Shown piece after piece: positions 39,948 to 49,400 of a DNA stretch of 64,000 bases. The notes under the pieces are model-generated. The model made no database searches. It was not told the origin of the DNA and saw only the letters and a program-made list of their open reading frames with translations. Made by a program: the position numbers and the translations under genes. The stretch is from the NCBI GenBank assembly GCA_963780675.1, contig CAWACR010000010.1, positions 650,021 to 714,020 on the forward strand, written 5' to 3'. The stretch is from JAHECE01 sp963780675 (lineage in GTDB: Bacteria; Actinomycetota; Actinomycetes; Actinomycetales; JAHECE01). Position 1 is the first letter of the stretch, and the number at the start of each line of letters is the position of its first letter.

Positions 39948-40321
39948 CAAGGAGTCTTCCGCCTGCTGACGAGCCCGGCGAGGCGGAGCGCAGGACGGTG
40001 GATCAGACTCGGTGGGGGGATCGTGACGATGGCCGCGTCGAAGCGAGCGCGAACACGAAGCCCTGCAGCGGCAGCCGTTGCCGACCACCGCGATGGGGGG
40101 CTAGGGAGGAGTCCATGGTGAGGGCGGCGAACGCGGTCCCGACCTAGCACGCGAGGATCCCGAGGACGGTCATCGACGGGTGGCCTGGTGGTAGGTGTGG
40201 GGCTGCCTGCGGCGACGTCGGCGCAGGGGACCCGACCGCCGGACCCGTCGACATCGCACGCAGCGGCCAGGCGCGCGGGGAAGGTCGTCGAGTGGGCGGG
40301 GTGGACGTGGTGCGGGGGCTG

Positions 40322-40390
40322 CGTTGACCAAGCCATTCGGGCTGGACGAGTTGCTGGCCCGGATCCGGGCCGCGCTGCGGCGGGCCACGC
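40322..40390 (+). pseudogene. KdpE-type response-regulator fragment
   Basis: TTG ACC AAG onward reads LTKPFGLDELLARIRAALRR, the conserved Lys-Pro-Phe end of an OmpR-type receiver domain, very close to intact KdpE (VTKPFGMDEFLARLRAAARR). Nothing of the receiver core or DNA-binding domain remains. The rest of 39948-40562 has no gene I can support. Confidence 0.6.
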
Positions 40391-40562
40391 CGGGGCTCCC
40401 GTGCCCGTGGCCGTCCGGGTTCCGTCAGTGCGGGTGCGGGGAGCGTCAGGGATCCGTCAGGGTCCTGGCGCGCGTGGTCTCCACGTCCTTTCATGGTGGC
40501 GGAGGGGCGCGACCCGGGGGTGTTCGGGAAGCGTCGTCGCTGCACACGACTGGAGGCTTGGC

Positions 40563-40646
40563 GTGGCCGATCTCGTGCTCGCCGTCGTCACACTCGGAGC
40601 GTTCGCGTCGTTGCTGGCGCTGGTCCGCGGGTTGGAGCGGATGTGA
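40563..40646 (+). CDS. 27-aa single-helix membrane peptide at the head of the kdp operon
   Basis: VADLVLAVVTLGAFASLLAL then VRGLERM: one transmembrane helix with a basic C terminus. TGGAGG lies 6 nt before GTG 40563, and the stop overlaps kdpF by 4 nt (GTGA), so translation is coupled. Too short for routine gene calling. It may be an accessory peptide of the K+ pump; function unknown. Confidence 0.65.
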   Translation: MADLVLAVVTLGAFASLLALVRGLERM

Positions 40647-40732
40647 ACGCCGAGAACGTGGTCGCGCTCGTGATCGCGGTGGGGCTTGCCACGTACCTGC
40701 TTGTCGCGCTGCTGTTCCCGGAGCGGTTCTGA
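40643..40732 (+). CDS. kdpF: K+-transporting ATPase subunit KdpF
   Basis: 29 aa, VNAENVVALVIAVGLATYLL then VALLFPERF. The FPERF ending is diagnostic of KdpF, the small membrane subunit that stabilises KdpABC. Its TGA overlaps the kdpA ATG by one base. Confidence 0.92.
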   Translation: MNAENVVALVIAVGLATYLLVALLFPERF

Positions 40733-42396
40733 TGAGCGGCGCCGCGGCCGCCGCCGCCCAGGTAGCCCTGGTCGTCGCCGCCCTCGCCGTCGTGCACCGT
40801 CCGCTCGGTGACTACATGGCCCGGGTGTACTCGAGCTCCCCCCACCTGCGGGCCGAGCGCGTCCTCTATCGGGCGGCGGGGGTGGACCCGGACGCCGAAC
40901 AGCGCTGGCCGGTCTATGCGCGGTCCGTGCTCGTGTTCTCGCTGGCGGGCGTCGCGGTGCTCTACGCGATCCAGCGCCTCCAGGCTGTGCTGCCGTGGAG
41001 CCGCAACCTGCCGGCCGTCGAGCCGGCGACGGCGTGGAACACGGCGGTCTCCTTCGTGACGAACACGAACTGGCAGTCCTACTCCGGCGAGTCGACGATG
41101 GGGATCCTCGTCCAGATGGCCGGTCTGACGGTGCAGAACTTCCTTTCGGCCGCTGTCGGTCTCGCCGTCGCGGTGGCCCTCGTGCGGGGCTTCGCCCGGT
41201 CCCGGACGGACCGCATCGGCAACTTCTGGACGGACGTCACGCGCGGCACGGTGCGCATCCTGCTGCCGCTGTCCGTCGTCGCGGCGGTGGTCCTCGTGGT
41301 CGGCGGCGTCGTCCAGAGCCTCGGGGCGGACATCCAGGTCACCACCCTGACTGGCGGGAGTCAGACGATCGTCATCGGACCGGTGGCCTCGCAGGAGGCG
41401 ATCAAAGAGCTTGGCACGAACGGCGGTGGCTTCTTCAATGCCAACTCGGCCCACCCCTTCGAGGGGCCCTCCGCGTGGGTGAGCCTGTTCCAGGTCTTCC
41501 TGCTCCTTGTCATTCCCTTCTCGCTGCCGCGCGCCTTCGGCCGGATGGTCGGTGACCTGCGGCAGGGTCGCGCGATCCTCGCGGTGATGGCGAGTCTGTG
41601 GCTCCTGGCCGTCTCCCTGCTGACCGCCGCCGAGCTGCGGGCCGCCGGCGCCGTGCCCCAGGCCGTCGGGGCCGCGATGGAGGGCAAGGAGGTCCGGTTC
41701 GGCGAGGGACTTTCCGCTCTCTTCGCCGCGTCCACCACGGGCACCTCCACGGGCGCTGTGAACGCCATGCACGACTCCCTCACCGCCGCCGGCGGAGGGG
41801 TGGCGCTGGCGAACATGATGCTCGGCGAGGTCTCACCCGGCGGCGTCGGCTCCGGGCTCTACGGGATGCTCGTGCTGGCCGTTCTCGCGGTGTTCCTCGC
41901 CGGGCTCATGGTCGGCCGCACGCCGGAGTACCTCGGCAAGAAGATCGGCCGCCGCGAGGTGACGGTCGTCGCCCTGTACGTGCTCGCCGTCCCGACCCTG
42001 CTGCTCGTCGGCGCCGCCATAACGGCCGCGGTCCCGGGCCTGCGCGAGGCGTCGGTGCAGGAGGCCGGCCCCCACGGACTCTCCGAGGTGCTCTACGCCT
42101 ACACGTCGGCGGCCAACAACAACGGCTCGGCCTTCGCCGGGTTCAACGCCGCGACAGACGTGCAGAACGTCGCGCTCGGGGTTGTCATGCTCCTCGGCCG
42201 GTTCGTCCCGATCGTCCTCGTGCTGGCCCTCGCCGGCAACCTCGCCGAGCAGAAGCCCCTCTCGACGTCGGAAGGCAGCCTGCCCACGCACACGCCGGTG
42301 TTCGTCGGCCTCCTGCTGTTCGTGACCGTCGTCGTCGCCGGTCTCACCTACTTCCCCGCCCTCTCCCTCGCCCCGATCGCGGAGGCCCTGCAGTGA
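40732..42396 (+). CDS. kdpA: K+-transporting ATPase subunit A
   Basis: 554 aa, normal length, ten helices. The four selectivity-filter repeats are visible: NTNWQSYSGE near 105, GTNGGGFFNANSAHPFE near 225, STTGTSTGAVNAMHD near 330 and TSAANNNGSAFAG near 455. KdpA binds and passes K+ and evolved from K+ channels. Coupled to kdpF upstream and kdpB downstream (GTGA). Confidence 0.98.
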   Translation: MSGAAAAAAQVALVVAALAVVHRPLGDYMARVYSSSPHLRAERVLYRAAGVDPDAEQRWPVYARSVLVFSLAGVAVLYAIQRLQAVLPWSRNLPAVEPATAWNTAVSFVTNTNWQSYSGESTMGILVQMAGLTVQNFLSAAVGLAVAVALVRGFARSRTDRIGNFWTDVTRGTVRILLPLSVVAAVVLVVGGVVQSLGADIQVTTLTGGSQTIVIGPVASQEAIKELGTNGGGFFNANSAHPFEGPSAWVSLFQVFLLLVIPFSLPRAFGRMVGDLRQGRAILAVMASLWLLAVSLLTAAELRAAGAVPQAVGAAMEGKEVRFGEGLSALFAASTTGTSTGAVNAMHDSLTAAGGGVALANMMLGEVSPGGVGSGLYGMLVLAVLAVFLAGLMVGRTPEYLGKKIGRREVTVVALYVLAVPTLLLVGAAITAAVPGLREASVQEAGPHGLSEVLYAYTSAANNNGSAFAGFNAATDVQNVALGVVMLLGRFVPIVLVLALAGNLAEQKPLSTSEGSLPTHTPVFVGLLLFVTVVVAGLTYFPALSLAPIAEALQ

Positions 42397-44504
42397 GCGC
42401 CCGCACCACCTCGCCCACCAGCACCCACGACGACGCGCTCGGGCATGCGTCCCGGCACACCCCTGGCACGGGGAAGGGCGCGTTCCGTCCGGCCCAGCTC
42501 GTCGCCGCCCTGCCGGACGCGCTGCGCAAGCTCGACCCGCGCCACCAGGTGCGCAGCCCTGTCATGTTCGTCGTGTGGGTCGGGTCGCTTCTGACGACGG
42601 TCCTCGCGGTCCTGCACCCCTCGGTGTTCGCCTGGTCGATCGCGATCTGGCTCTGGCTGACGGTGCTCTTCGCGAATCTTGCCGAGGCCGTCGCGGAGGG
42701 CCGCGGACGGGCGCAGGCGCAGAGCCTGCGCAAGGCGCGCACCGAGACCATGGCGCGGCGCCTCACCGCCGACGGGGAGGAGCTCGTGCCGGGCACCGCC
42801 CTGCGCGTCGGGGACCGCGTGGTGGTCGAGGCCGGCGAGGTCATCCCCGGCGACGGCGACGTGGTCGAGGGCGTCGCGAGCGTGGACGAGTCCGCGATCA
42901 CCGGCGAGTCGGCGCCCGTCATCCGGGAGTCCGGCGGCGACCGCTCGTCTGTGACCGGTGGGACCAAGGTGCTGTCCGACCGGATCGTCGTCCGGATCAC
43001 CGCCGCCCCCGGTGCGACGTTCCTGGACCGGATGATCGCCCTGGTCGAGGGCTCCGCCCGGCAGAAGACACCGAACGAGATCGCGCTGAACCTGCTGCTC
43101 GCCGCCCTGACGCTGGTGTTCCTGCTGGCGGTGGCCACGCTGCAGCCGTTCGCCGACTACTCCGGGAGACCGCAGCCCGTCGTGGTCTTGGTGGCGCTGC
43201 TCGTCTGCCTCATCCCGACGACCATCGGCGCCCTCCTCTCGGCGATCGGCATCGCCGGGATGGACCGCCTCGTCCAGCGCAACGTGCTCGCGATGTCGGG
43301 GCGCGCCGTCGAGGCGGCGGGCGACGTCGACGTCCTGCTGCTGGACAAGACCGGCACCATCACCCTCGGCAACCGGCAGGCCGCGGACTTCGTCCCCGCC
43401 CCGGGCGTCGAGCGGCGCGACCTCGCGGAGGCCGCCCGGCTCTCGAGCCTGGCGGACGAGACGCCGGAGGGGCGCTCCGTCGTCGTGCTGGCCAAGGACG
43501 AGTACGACATGCGGGCCACGGAGGAGGGCCTGCTCGACGGCGCAGTGTTCGTGCCGTTCACCGCGCAGTCGCGGATGAGCGGGGTGGACCTGGTCACGGC
43601 TGGCGCGCGTCGCGAGATCCGCAAGGGGGCCGCCTCGGCCGTCATGAAGTGGGTCCGCGACCAGGGCGGGCACCCCACCGAGGAGGTCGGCGCTGCCGTC
43701 GACGCGATCAGCGCGAGCGGTGGGACGCCGCTCGTCGTCGCCGAGCTCGCCGACGGGCGGGCCCACACCCTGGGCGTGGTCCACCTCAAGGACGTCGTCA
43801 AGGAGGGGATGCGCGAGCGTTTCGACGAGCTGCGCCGCATGGGTATCCGCACCGTGATGATCACCGGCGACAACCCCCTCACCGCACGCGCGATCGCCGA
43901 GGAGGCCGGGGTGGACGATTACCTCGCCGAGGCCACGCCCGAGGACAAGATGACCCTCATCAAGCGGGAGCAGGAGGCCGGCCGGCTCGTCGCGATGACC
44001 GGCGACGGCACCAACGACGCCCCCGCCCTGGCCCAGGCGGACGTGGGCGTCGCGATGAACACCGGGACGTCGGCCGCGAAGGAGGCCGGCAACATGGTCG
44101 ACCTCGACTCCAACCCCACCAAGCTCATCGAGATCGTCGAGATCGGCAAGCAGCTCCTCATCACCCGGGGCGCACTCACCACGTTCTCCATCGCCAACGA
44201 CGTCGCCAAGTACTTCGCGATCATCCCGGCGATGTTCGTCGCGCTGTACCCCCAGCTCGACGCGCTCAACGTGATGCGACTGGCCACCCCGGAATCGGCG
44301 ATGCTCTCGGCCGTCGTGTTCAACGCGATCGTCATCGTCGCGCTGATCCCGTTGGCCCTGCGGGGCGTGCGCTACGCCCCGGCGGGCGCGGCGCAGATGC
44401 TGCGACGCAACCTCCTCGTTTACGGGCTGGGCGGCCTCATCGCCCCGTTCGTCGGCATCAAGCTTCTCGACCTGCTCATCTCCCTCCTTCCCGGGATCGG
44501 GTGA
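42393..44504 (+). CDS. kdpB: K+-transporting P-type ATPase subunit B
   Basis: 703 aa. P-type ATPase signatures: actuator TGESAPV near 170, phosphorylation site DKTGTIT with Asp at residue 318, and the hinge TGDGTNDAPALAQADVG near 535. It hydrolyses ATP to drive high-affinity K+ uptake through KdpA. GTG 42393 overlaps the kdpA stop. The polar N-terminal extension of about 30 residues is typical of actinobacteria. Confidence 0.98.
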   Translation: MSARTTSPTSTHDDALGHASRHTPGTGKGAFRPAQLVAALPDALRKLDPRHQVRSPVMFVVWVGSLLTTVLAVLHPSVFAWSIAIWLWLTVLFANLAEAVAEGRGRAQAQSLRKARTETMARRLTADGEELVPGTALRVGDRVVVEAGEVIPGDGDVVEGVASVDESAITGESAPVIRESGGDRSSVTGGTKVLSDRIVVRITAAPGATFLDRMIALVEGSARQKTPNEIALNLLLAALTLVFLLAVATLQPFADYSGRPQPVVVLVALLVCLIPTTIGALLSAIGIAGMDRLVQRNVLAMSGRAVEAAGDVDVLLLDKTGTITLGNRQAADFVPAPGVERRDLAEAARLSSLADETPEGRSVVVLAKDEYDMRATEEGLLDGAVFVPFTAQSRMSGVDLVTAGARREIRKGAASAVMKWVRDQGGHPTEEVGAAVDAISASGGTPLVVAELADGRAHTLGVVHLKDVVKEGMRERFDELRRMGIRTVMITGDNPLTARAIAEEAGVDDYLAEATPEDKMTLIKREQEAGRLVAMTGDGTNDAPALAQADVGVAMNTGTSAAKEAGNMVDLDSNPTKLIEIVEIGKQLLITRGALTTFSIANDVAKYFAIIPAMFVALYPQLDALNVMRLATPESAMLSAVVFNAIVIVALIPLALRGVRYAPAGAAQMLRRNLLVYGLGGLIAPFVGIKLLDLLISLLPGIG

Positions 44505-44511
44505 ACCCCCC

Positions 44512-45096
44512 GTGCGTGCGACCCTCCGTCAAGCCCTGGCCGGGCTGCGGCTCCTCCTCGTGATGACCGTGCTGCTCGGGCTCGCCTATCCGCTCGCCGT
44601 CACCGCCATCGGCCAGGCGTTTCCCACCCAGGCGAACGGGTCCCTCGTCACCGACGGCTCGGGCGCCGTCGTCGGCTCCCGCCTCCTCGGGCAGGAGGTC
44701 GACGACGAGGGGTGGTTCCAGCCGCGGCCGTCGGTCCCGGACTACGACCCGCTCGCCTCGGGCGGCTCGAACCTGGGCCCGGAGAGCCCGGACCTGCTCG
44801 CGACGGTGGAGCAGCGCCGCGCCGAGGTCGCGGCGCGGGAGGACGTCGACCCGGCGGTGGTCCCGCCGGATGCACTCTCGGCATCGGCCTCCGGCCTGGA
44901 CCCGGACATCTCCCCGGCCTACGCGCGGCTGCAGGTCGCCCGAGTGGCGCGCGAACGCGACCTGCCCGTCGCCGACGTCGAAGCCCTGGTCAAGGCTCAC
45001 GTCACGGGCCGCACGTGGGGATTCATCGGGGAGCCGTACGTGAACGTCCTCGAGCTCAACCTCGCACTCGAGAGCACGGCCGGCGCGGAGGGCTGA
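44512..45096 (+). CDS. kdpC: K+-transporting ATPase subunit C
   Basis: 194 aa. One N-terminal helix (about 10-35), then a periplasmic domain with WFQPRPSVPDYDPLASGGSN near 68-87, the KdpC hallmark. It stabilises the KdpAB complex. Starts 7 nt after kdpB. Confidence 0.96.
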   Translation: MRATLRQALAGLRLLLVMTVLLGLAYPLAVTAIGQAFPTQANGSLVTDGSGAVVGSRLLGQEVDDEGWFQPRPSVPDYDPLASGGSNLGPESPDLLATVEQRRAEVAAREDVDPAVVPPDALSASASGLDPDISPAYARLQVARVARERDLPVADVEALVKAHVTGRTWGFIGEPYVNVLELNLALESTAGAEG

Positions 45097-45100
45097 GACT

Positions 45101-47695
45101 GTGCCCATGGCCCGCGGCACCCTGCGCGTCTACCTCGGCGCCGCGCCCGGCGTCGGAAAGACGTACGCGATGCTCGGCGAAGGGCATCGCCGCATCGAAC
45201 GCGGCACCGACGTGGTCATCGGCCTTGTCGAGTCACACGGGCGCGCCCAGACCGCGCAGATGGCCGAGGGCATCGAGATCGTGCCGCGACGCACCCTGGA
45301 ACACCGGCGCGCGACATTCACGGAGTTGGATGTCGACGCCGTCCTGGCTCGCCACCCCGAGGTCGCGCTCGTCGACGAGCTGGCCCACACGAACGTGCCG
45401 GGCTCGCGGAACACCAAGCGGTGGCAGGACGTCGAGGAGCTGCTCGACGCCGGGATCGACGTCATCACGACCGTCAACATCCAGCACCTCGAGTCGCTCA
45501 ACGACGTGGTCGGGTCGATCACCGGCATCCGGCAGCAGGAGACCGTGCCGGACGACGTGGTGCGCCGCGCCGACCAGATCGAGCTCGAGGACATGAGCCC
45601 CCAGGCGCTGCGGCGCCGCATGGCTCACGGAAACGTGTACGCGCCGGACAAGGTAGACGCGGCGCTCACGAACTACTTCCGGGTCGGGAACCTCACAGCC
45701 CTGCGGGAGCTGGCGCTGCTCTGGCTGGCCGACCGCGTCGACGACGCCCTCGAGCTCTACCGGGCCGAGCACGACATCACCGAGCCCTGGCCGGCCCGGG
45801 AGCGAGTCGTCGTCGCCCTCTCCGGCGGACCAGAGGGCGACGCCCTGGTCCGGCGCGGTGCCCGGATCGCCGAGCGCGCCACGAGCGGGGAGCTGCTCGC
45901 CCTGCACGTCTCCCGCTCCGACGGCCTGACCGAGGCGTCCCCCGACACCCTGGCCCGGCAGCGCCTGCTGGCCGAGTCCCTCGGTGGGAGCTGGCACACA
46001 GTGGTCGGCGACGACGTCGCCGCCTCGATCCTGGAGTTCGCCCGAGGCGTCAACGCCAGCCAGATCATCCTCGGCGCCACCCGACGCGGCCGGCTGGGCT
46101 CCTTCATCACGCCCGGGCCCGGCCCCGCGGTCGTCCGAGACTCCGGCGAGATCGACGTCCACATCGTCACGCACACGAGCAACGGGAAGAAGACCCTGCG
46201 GCCGCGCCGGCCGTCGCGCCTCGGCCCGCGCCGGCGGCTCGCCGGGTGGCTGCTCGCCACGCTCGGGGAGGCGGCGCTGCTCCTCGCGCTCTACGCCACC
46301 CAGGATCTCCACGGCCTCCCGACGGTCATGCTCCTCTTCCTCACGCTCACCATCGGAGTCGCACTCGTGGGCGGCATGGCCCCCGCGGTGTTCGCCGCCG
46401 TGATCAGCGGGCTGCTCGCGAACTACTTCTTCACCCCCCCGCTGTACACGTTCACCATCGCCGAGCCGGAGAACGCCCTGGCGCTCCTCGTGATGCTCGC
46501 CGTGGCGGTCGCGGTCTCGCTCGTCGTGGACCTCGCGGCCCGCCGCAGCGCCGAGGCCGCCCGCGCCCGCGCCGAGGCCGACACCCTCTCCACCCTCGCC
46601 GGGACCGTGCTCCGCGGCGGCGACGCCGTGCCCGCCCTCCTCGACCGCCTGCGCGAGTCCCTCGCCCTCACCTCGGTGGCCCTCGAGCGACGCACCGACG
46701 GCGCCTGGCAGACCCTCGACGCCGCACACGCCCCTCTCCCGCCGCCCGGACCGGGGGAGTCCGACGCCGTCGAGCCCCTCGCGACCCTCCTCGTCACCGA
46801 GGAGCTGCGCCTCGTCCTGCGCGGCGCCCGGCTCGACAGCGAGCAGACCCGGATCGCGAACGTCGTCGCCGCCCAGGTCGAAGCCGTCCTCGAGCGCGAC
46901 GCGCTGCGGGCCGAGGCGCGCGCAGTGCGCGCCGAAAAGGAGCGCACCGCCATCCGGACCGCGCTCCTGGCCGCCGTCTCACACGACCTGCGCACCCCCC
47001 TCGCCGGGATCAAGGCGAGTGCCAGCGCGCTGCGCTCCTCCCAGGTGGACCTCGACGACGCCGACCAGCGCGAGCTGCTGGCGCAGATCGAGGACTCCTC
47101 CGACCGGTTGCAGGCGCTCATCGACAACCTGCTCGACCTGTCCCGGCTGGACGCCGGCGCCGTCCGGCCCCGACTCGCGCCAGTCGCGCTCGACGAGGTG
47201 GTCCCCCTCGCGCTGCGCGGCCTGCCCGCCTCCCGGGTGACACTCGACGTCCCCGACGACCTCCCGCTGGTCCACGCGGACGAGGGCCTCCTCGAGCGGG
47301 CCCTCGCCAACGTCCTCGAGAACGCCATCCGGTACTCCCCGCCCGGCACGCCCGTCTCGGTCAGCGCAGCCGCAATGGGGCGCCAGGCCGTGGTGCGCGT
47401 CGCAGACCGGGGGCGCGGCGTGCCCGACGAGCAGAAGGGCGACATCTTCCGGGCCTTCCAGCGACTGGGCGACGCACCGTCGGGCCAGGGCATCGGGCTC
47501 GGGCTCGCCGTCGCCCGCGGCTTCGCCGAGGCCTGCGGCGGGACGCTGGAGGCCGAGGACACCCCCGGGGGAGGCCTGACCCTCGTGCTCACCCTCCCGC
47601 TCGCCGAGGAGGCCCCGACGGCGGCACGGGACGCCATCGAGCCGGGCGGCTCGTTACGCGCCCCCGGGCCGCGCGTCGAGGAAACGCGAGCATGA
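45101..47695 (+). CDS. kdpD: Sensor histidine kinase KdpD
   Basis: 864 aa. N-terminal KdpD domain with Walker A GAAPGVGKT (12-20) and Walker B VALVDELAHTN; UspA-like domain (about 230-360); four-helix DUF4118 region (about 385-490); GAF-like part; HisKA with phospho-His 628 in AAVSHDLRTPLAG; ATPase with ENAIRYSPPGTPV and GIGLGLAVARG. It senses low K+ or high osmolarity and phosphorylates KdpE. GGAGGG 8 nt before GTG 45101 favours it over ATG 45107. The stop overlaps kdpE (ATGA). Confidence 0.97.
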   Translation: MPMARGTLRVYLGAAPGVGKTYAMLGEGHRRIERGTDVVIGLVESHGRAQTAQMAEGIEIVPRRTLEHRRATFTELDVDAVLARHPEVALVDELAHTNVPGSRNTKRWQDVEELLDAGIDVITTVNIQHLESLNDVVGSITGIRQQETVPDDVVRRADQIELEDMSPQALRRRMAHGNVYAPDKVDAALTNYFRVGNLTALRELALLWLADRVDDALELYRAEHDITEPWPARERVVVALSGGPEGDALVRRGARIAERATSGELLALHVSRSDGLTEASPDTLARQRLLAESLGGSWHTVVGDDVAASILEFARGVNASQIILGATRRGRLGSFITPGPGPAVVRDSGEIDVHIVTHTSNGKKTLRPRRPSRLGPRRRLAGWLLATLGEAALLLALYATQDLHGLPTVMLLFLTLTIGVALVGGMAPAVFAAVISGLLANYFFTPPLYTFTIAEPENALALLVMLAVAVAVSLVVDLAARRSAEAARARAEADTLSTLAGTVLRGGDAVPALLDRLRESLALTSVALERRTDGAWQTLDAAHAPLPPPGPGESDAVEPLATLLVTEELRLVLRGARLDSEQTRIANVVAAQVEAVLERDALRAEARAVRAEKERTAIRTALLAAVSHDLRTPLAGIKASASALRSSQVDLDDADQRELLAQIEDSSDRLQALIDNLLDLSRLDAGAVRPRLAPVALDEVVPLALRGLPASRVTLDVPDDLPLVHADEGLLERALANVLENAIRYSPPGTPVSVSAAAMGRQAVVRVADRGRGVPDEQKGDIFRAFQRLGDAPSGQGIGLGLAVARGFAEACGGTLEAEDTPGGGLTLVLTLPLAEEAPTAARDAIEPGGSLRAPGPRVEETRA

Positions 47696-48366
47696 CCCGG
47701 GTCCTGGTCGTGGAGGACGACCCGGGCCTCGCCCGGGCCCTGGCCATCACGCTGCGGTCGCAGGGGTACGAGGTGGTCGTCGCAATGACGGGGGCCGCCG
47801 CGATCGAGGCAGCCGCGTCCCGCCACCCCGAGGTCGTCGTCCTCGACCTCGGCCTGCCCGACATCGACGGCATGGATGTGCTCCACGCCATCCGCGGGTG
47901 GAGCACGACGCCCGTCGTCGTCCTCTCTGCGCGACAGGGCGCACCCGACAAGGTGGAAGCGCTCGACGCGGGGGCCGACGACTACGTCACCAAGCCCTTC
48001 GGCATGGACGAATTCCTCGCCCGGCTGCGCGCCGCCGCGCGTCGGGCCGGACCCGACGCCACCGAAGCGCTCGTCACCACGGCCACGTTCGTCGTCGACC
48101 TCGCTCATCGTCGGGTGACACGCGACGGACAGGAGGTCCGCCTGACGCCGACGGAATGGCGGATCCTCGAGATCCTCGCCCGCAACCCCGGACGCATCGT
48201 CGGTCGGCAGGAGCTCTTCCGCGAGCTCCGCGGCCCGAACGTCTCACCCGAACCGCACTATCTACGAGTCTTCCTCGCCCAGCTACGGGCCAAGCTGGAG
48301 GTCGACCCCTCCCAGCCCCGGCACCTCCTCACCGAACCCGGCGTCGGCTACCGGCTGGTGCCGTGA
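47692..48366 (+). CDS. kdpE: Response regulator KdpE
   Basis: 224 aa. OmpR family: acidic pair VVEDD (residues 6-10), phospho-Asp in VVVLDLGLPDIDG (residue 51), Lys in YVTKPFG, and a winged helix ending LLTEPGVGYRLVP. It activates the kdp promoter. Last gene of the operon; the right arm with repeat B and att3 begins about 130 bp later. Confidence 0.96.
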   Translation: MTRVLVVEDDPGLARALAITLRSQGYEVVVAMTGAAAIEAAASRHPEVVVLDLGLPDIDGMDVLHAIRGWSTTPVVVLSARQGAPDKVEALDAGADDYVTKPFGMDEFLARLRAAARRAGPDATEALVTTATFVVDLAHRRVTRDGQEVRLTPTEWRILEILARNPGRIVGRQELFRELRGPNVSPEPHYLRVFLAQLRAKLEVDPSQPRHLLTEPGVGYRLVP

Positions 48367-48491
48367 CTCCGTCGCTGGCCCGGGCCCGTCTCCACACCCG
48401 AGTGAAGCGCCATCGTCGGCCCCTTGGGCGGCAATGGCCACGTGTTCGTCGTCGAAATCAGCGGATGCAGCGGCACGGCGCTTGGCTTGGG

Positions 48492-48514
48492 TGGCAGCCA
48501 TCTGGCAGCCTTCT
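48492..48514 (+). repeat. Island repeat copy B
   Basis: Same 23-bp double unit, ending 108 nt before att3. The sequence from here through att3 is clearly homologous to 38564-38736. Confidence 0.9.
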
Positions 48515-48622
48515 GGGTTCAGAACCATCCGATTCGACCCGACATCAACCGACAACAGTACCCGCGCTGACCAGGCCAAACACCACAGAAGCGACGGAGT
48601 TCGACAGTCACGCCAGGGGTTC

Positions 48623-48661
48623 TAGTCCGCGGGTTGTGGGTTCGAGCCCCACGGGACCTAC
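48623..48661 (+). other. att3: diverged copy of the tRNA-Lys 3' end
   Basis: About 36 of 39 positions match att1, with changes at TAGTCC and GACCTAC. Boundary between segments 2 (kdp) and 3. Confidence 0.85.
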
Positions 48662-48719
48662 AGTGTTTGTCCAGGTCAGCGCGCCAGCCGCAAGGGGCGC
48701 CAGCTGCCGGACACCGAGT

Positions 48720-48739
48720 CAGTCCGCAAACAGTCCGCA
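48720..48739. repeat. Two CAGTCCGCA direct repeats, period 11
   Basis: CAGTCCGCA at 48720 and 48731, 59 bp beyond att3, the same layout as the CGAACCA arm repeats beyond att1. Probably arm sites of a lost integrase. No intact gene in 48740-49073; short reverse-strand frames there may be integrase remains. Confidence 0.55.
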
Positions 48740-49073
48740 CTTCGCGGAACTCGACAGCGACCTCGACAGTGTCGACCACCTCGCCCACCATGCCGTCAGG
48801 GTCGTTGGGCACGGCACCGACCTCTTGCGCCGCCGCCACCAAGGAGAGGCCTTGCGCCGCTCCGGCGAGCCGGCCTCTCCCGCCTGGGTTTGCGCAAGTT
48901 GCCCGAGCCTGCCAGTGAGCCGGGTACACGGAGTTGCGGTGACCTCCTGAGCGGGGCCCTTGCCGATTGCTTCGGCCCCGCCGGCAGACCGTCTCGAGGT
49001 ACTCGTGCACGAGTCACAGAGGGCGGCCACGCTCACCCGGGCCCGGCCGCACTGGATGCTGGCTGGTTGCGCG

Positions 49074-49400
49074 CTATCCGGCGATGCCGAGGAAGACCAG
49101 GAGCGCGCGCTCGATCTCGACCACCTGGCCGGCGCTCGCCCGCCCGGTGCGGGTACCAAGGCTCGTGCGCCGCACCGTCGTGATCTTGTCGACCATGGCG
49201 TAACTCGGCTGGGCGATGCCGGACAGCGCGTCGGCCGGGATGGGCACGCGGGTCAATGCGGCGTCCACGATGTGGGTGGTCAGTGGGACGACCACGACGG
49301 AGTCGGTCGCGTCGAACCGGTCGTCCTGCACGATGAGCACCGGTCGGGGCTTGGAGGCGTAGACGCCACCGGCGGCGGTCCAGATCTCGCCACGGTTCAC
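49074..49400 (-). CDS. mazF: MazF/PemK-family mRNA interferase toxin
   Basis: 108 aa. MNRGEIWTAAGGVYASKPRP (first residue from GTG) holds the conserved RGEIW and KPRPVLIVQ strands, and VVVVPLTTHIVDA the catalytic-region strand. MazF toxins cleave specific RNA sequences. GTG 49400 overlaps the antitoxin stop by 4 nt. Island maintenance is the probable role. Confidence 0.9.
   Translation of the reverse strand: MNRGEIWTAAGGVYASKPRPVLIVQDDRFDATDSVVVVPLTTHIVDAALTRVPIPADALSGIAQPSYAMVDKITTVRRTSLGTRTGRASAGQVVEIERALLVFLGIAG

Noticed and set aside
40493..40732. 79-codon extension of kdpF
   Set aside because: The upstream part has no KdpF similarity; GTG 40643 with a GTGA overlap fits the 29-aa family length.
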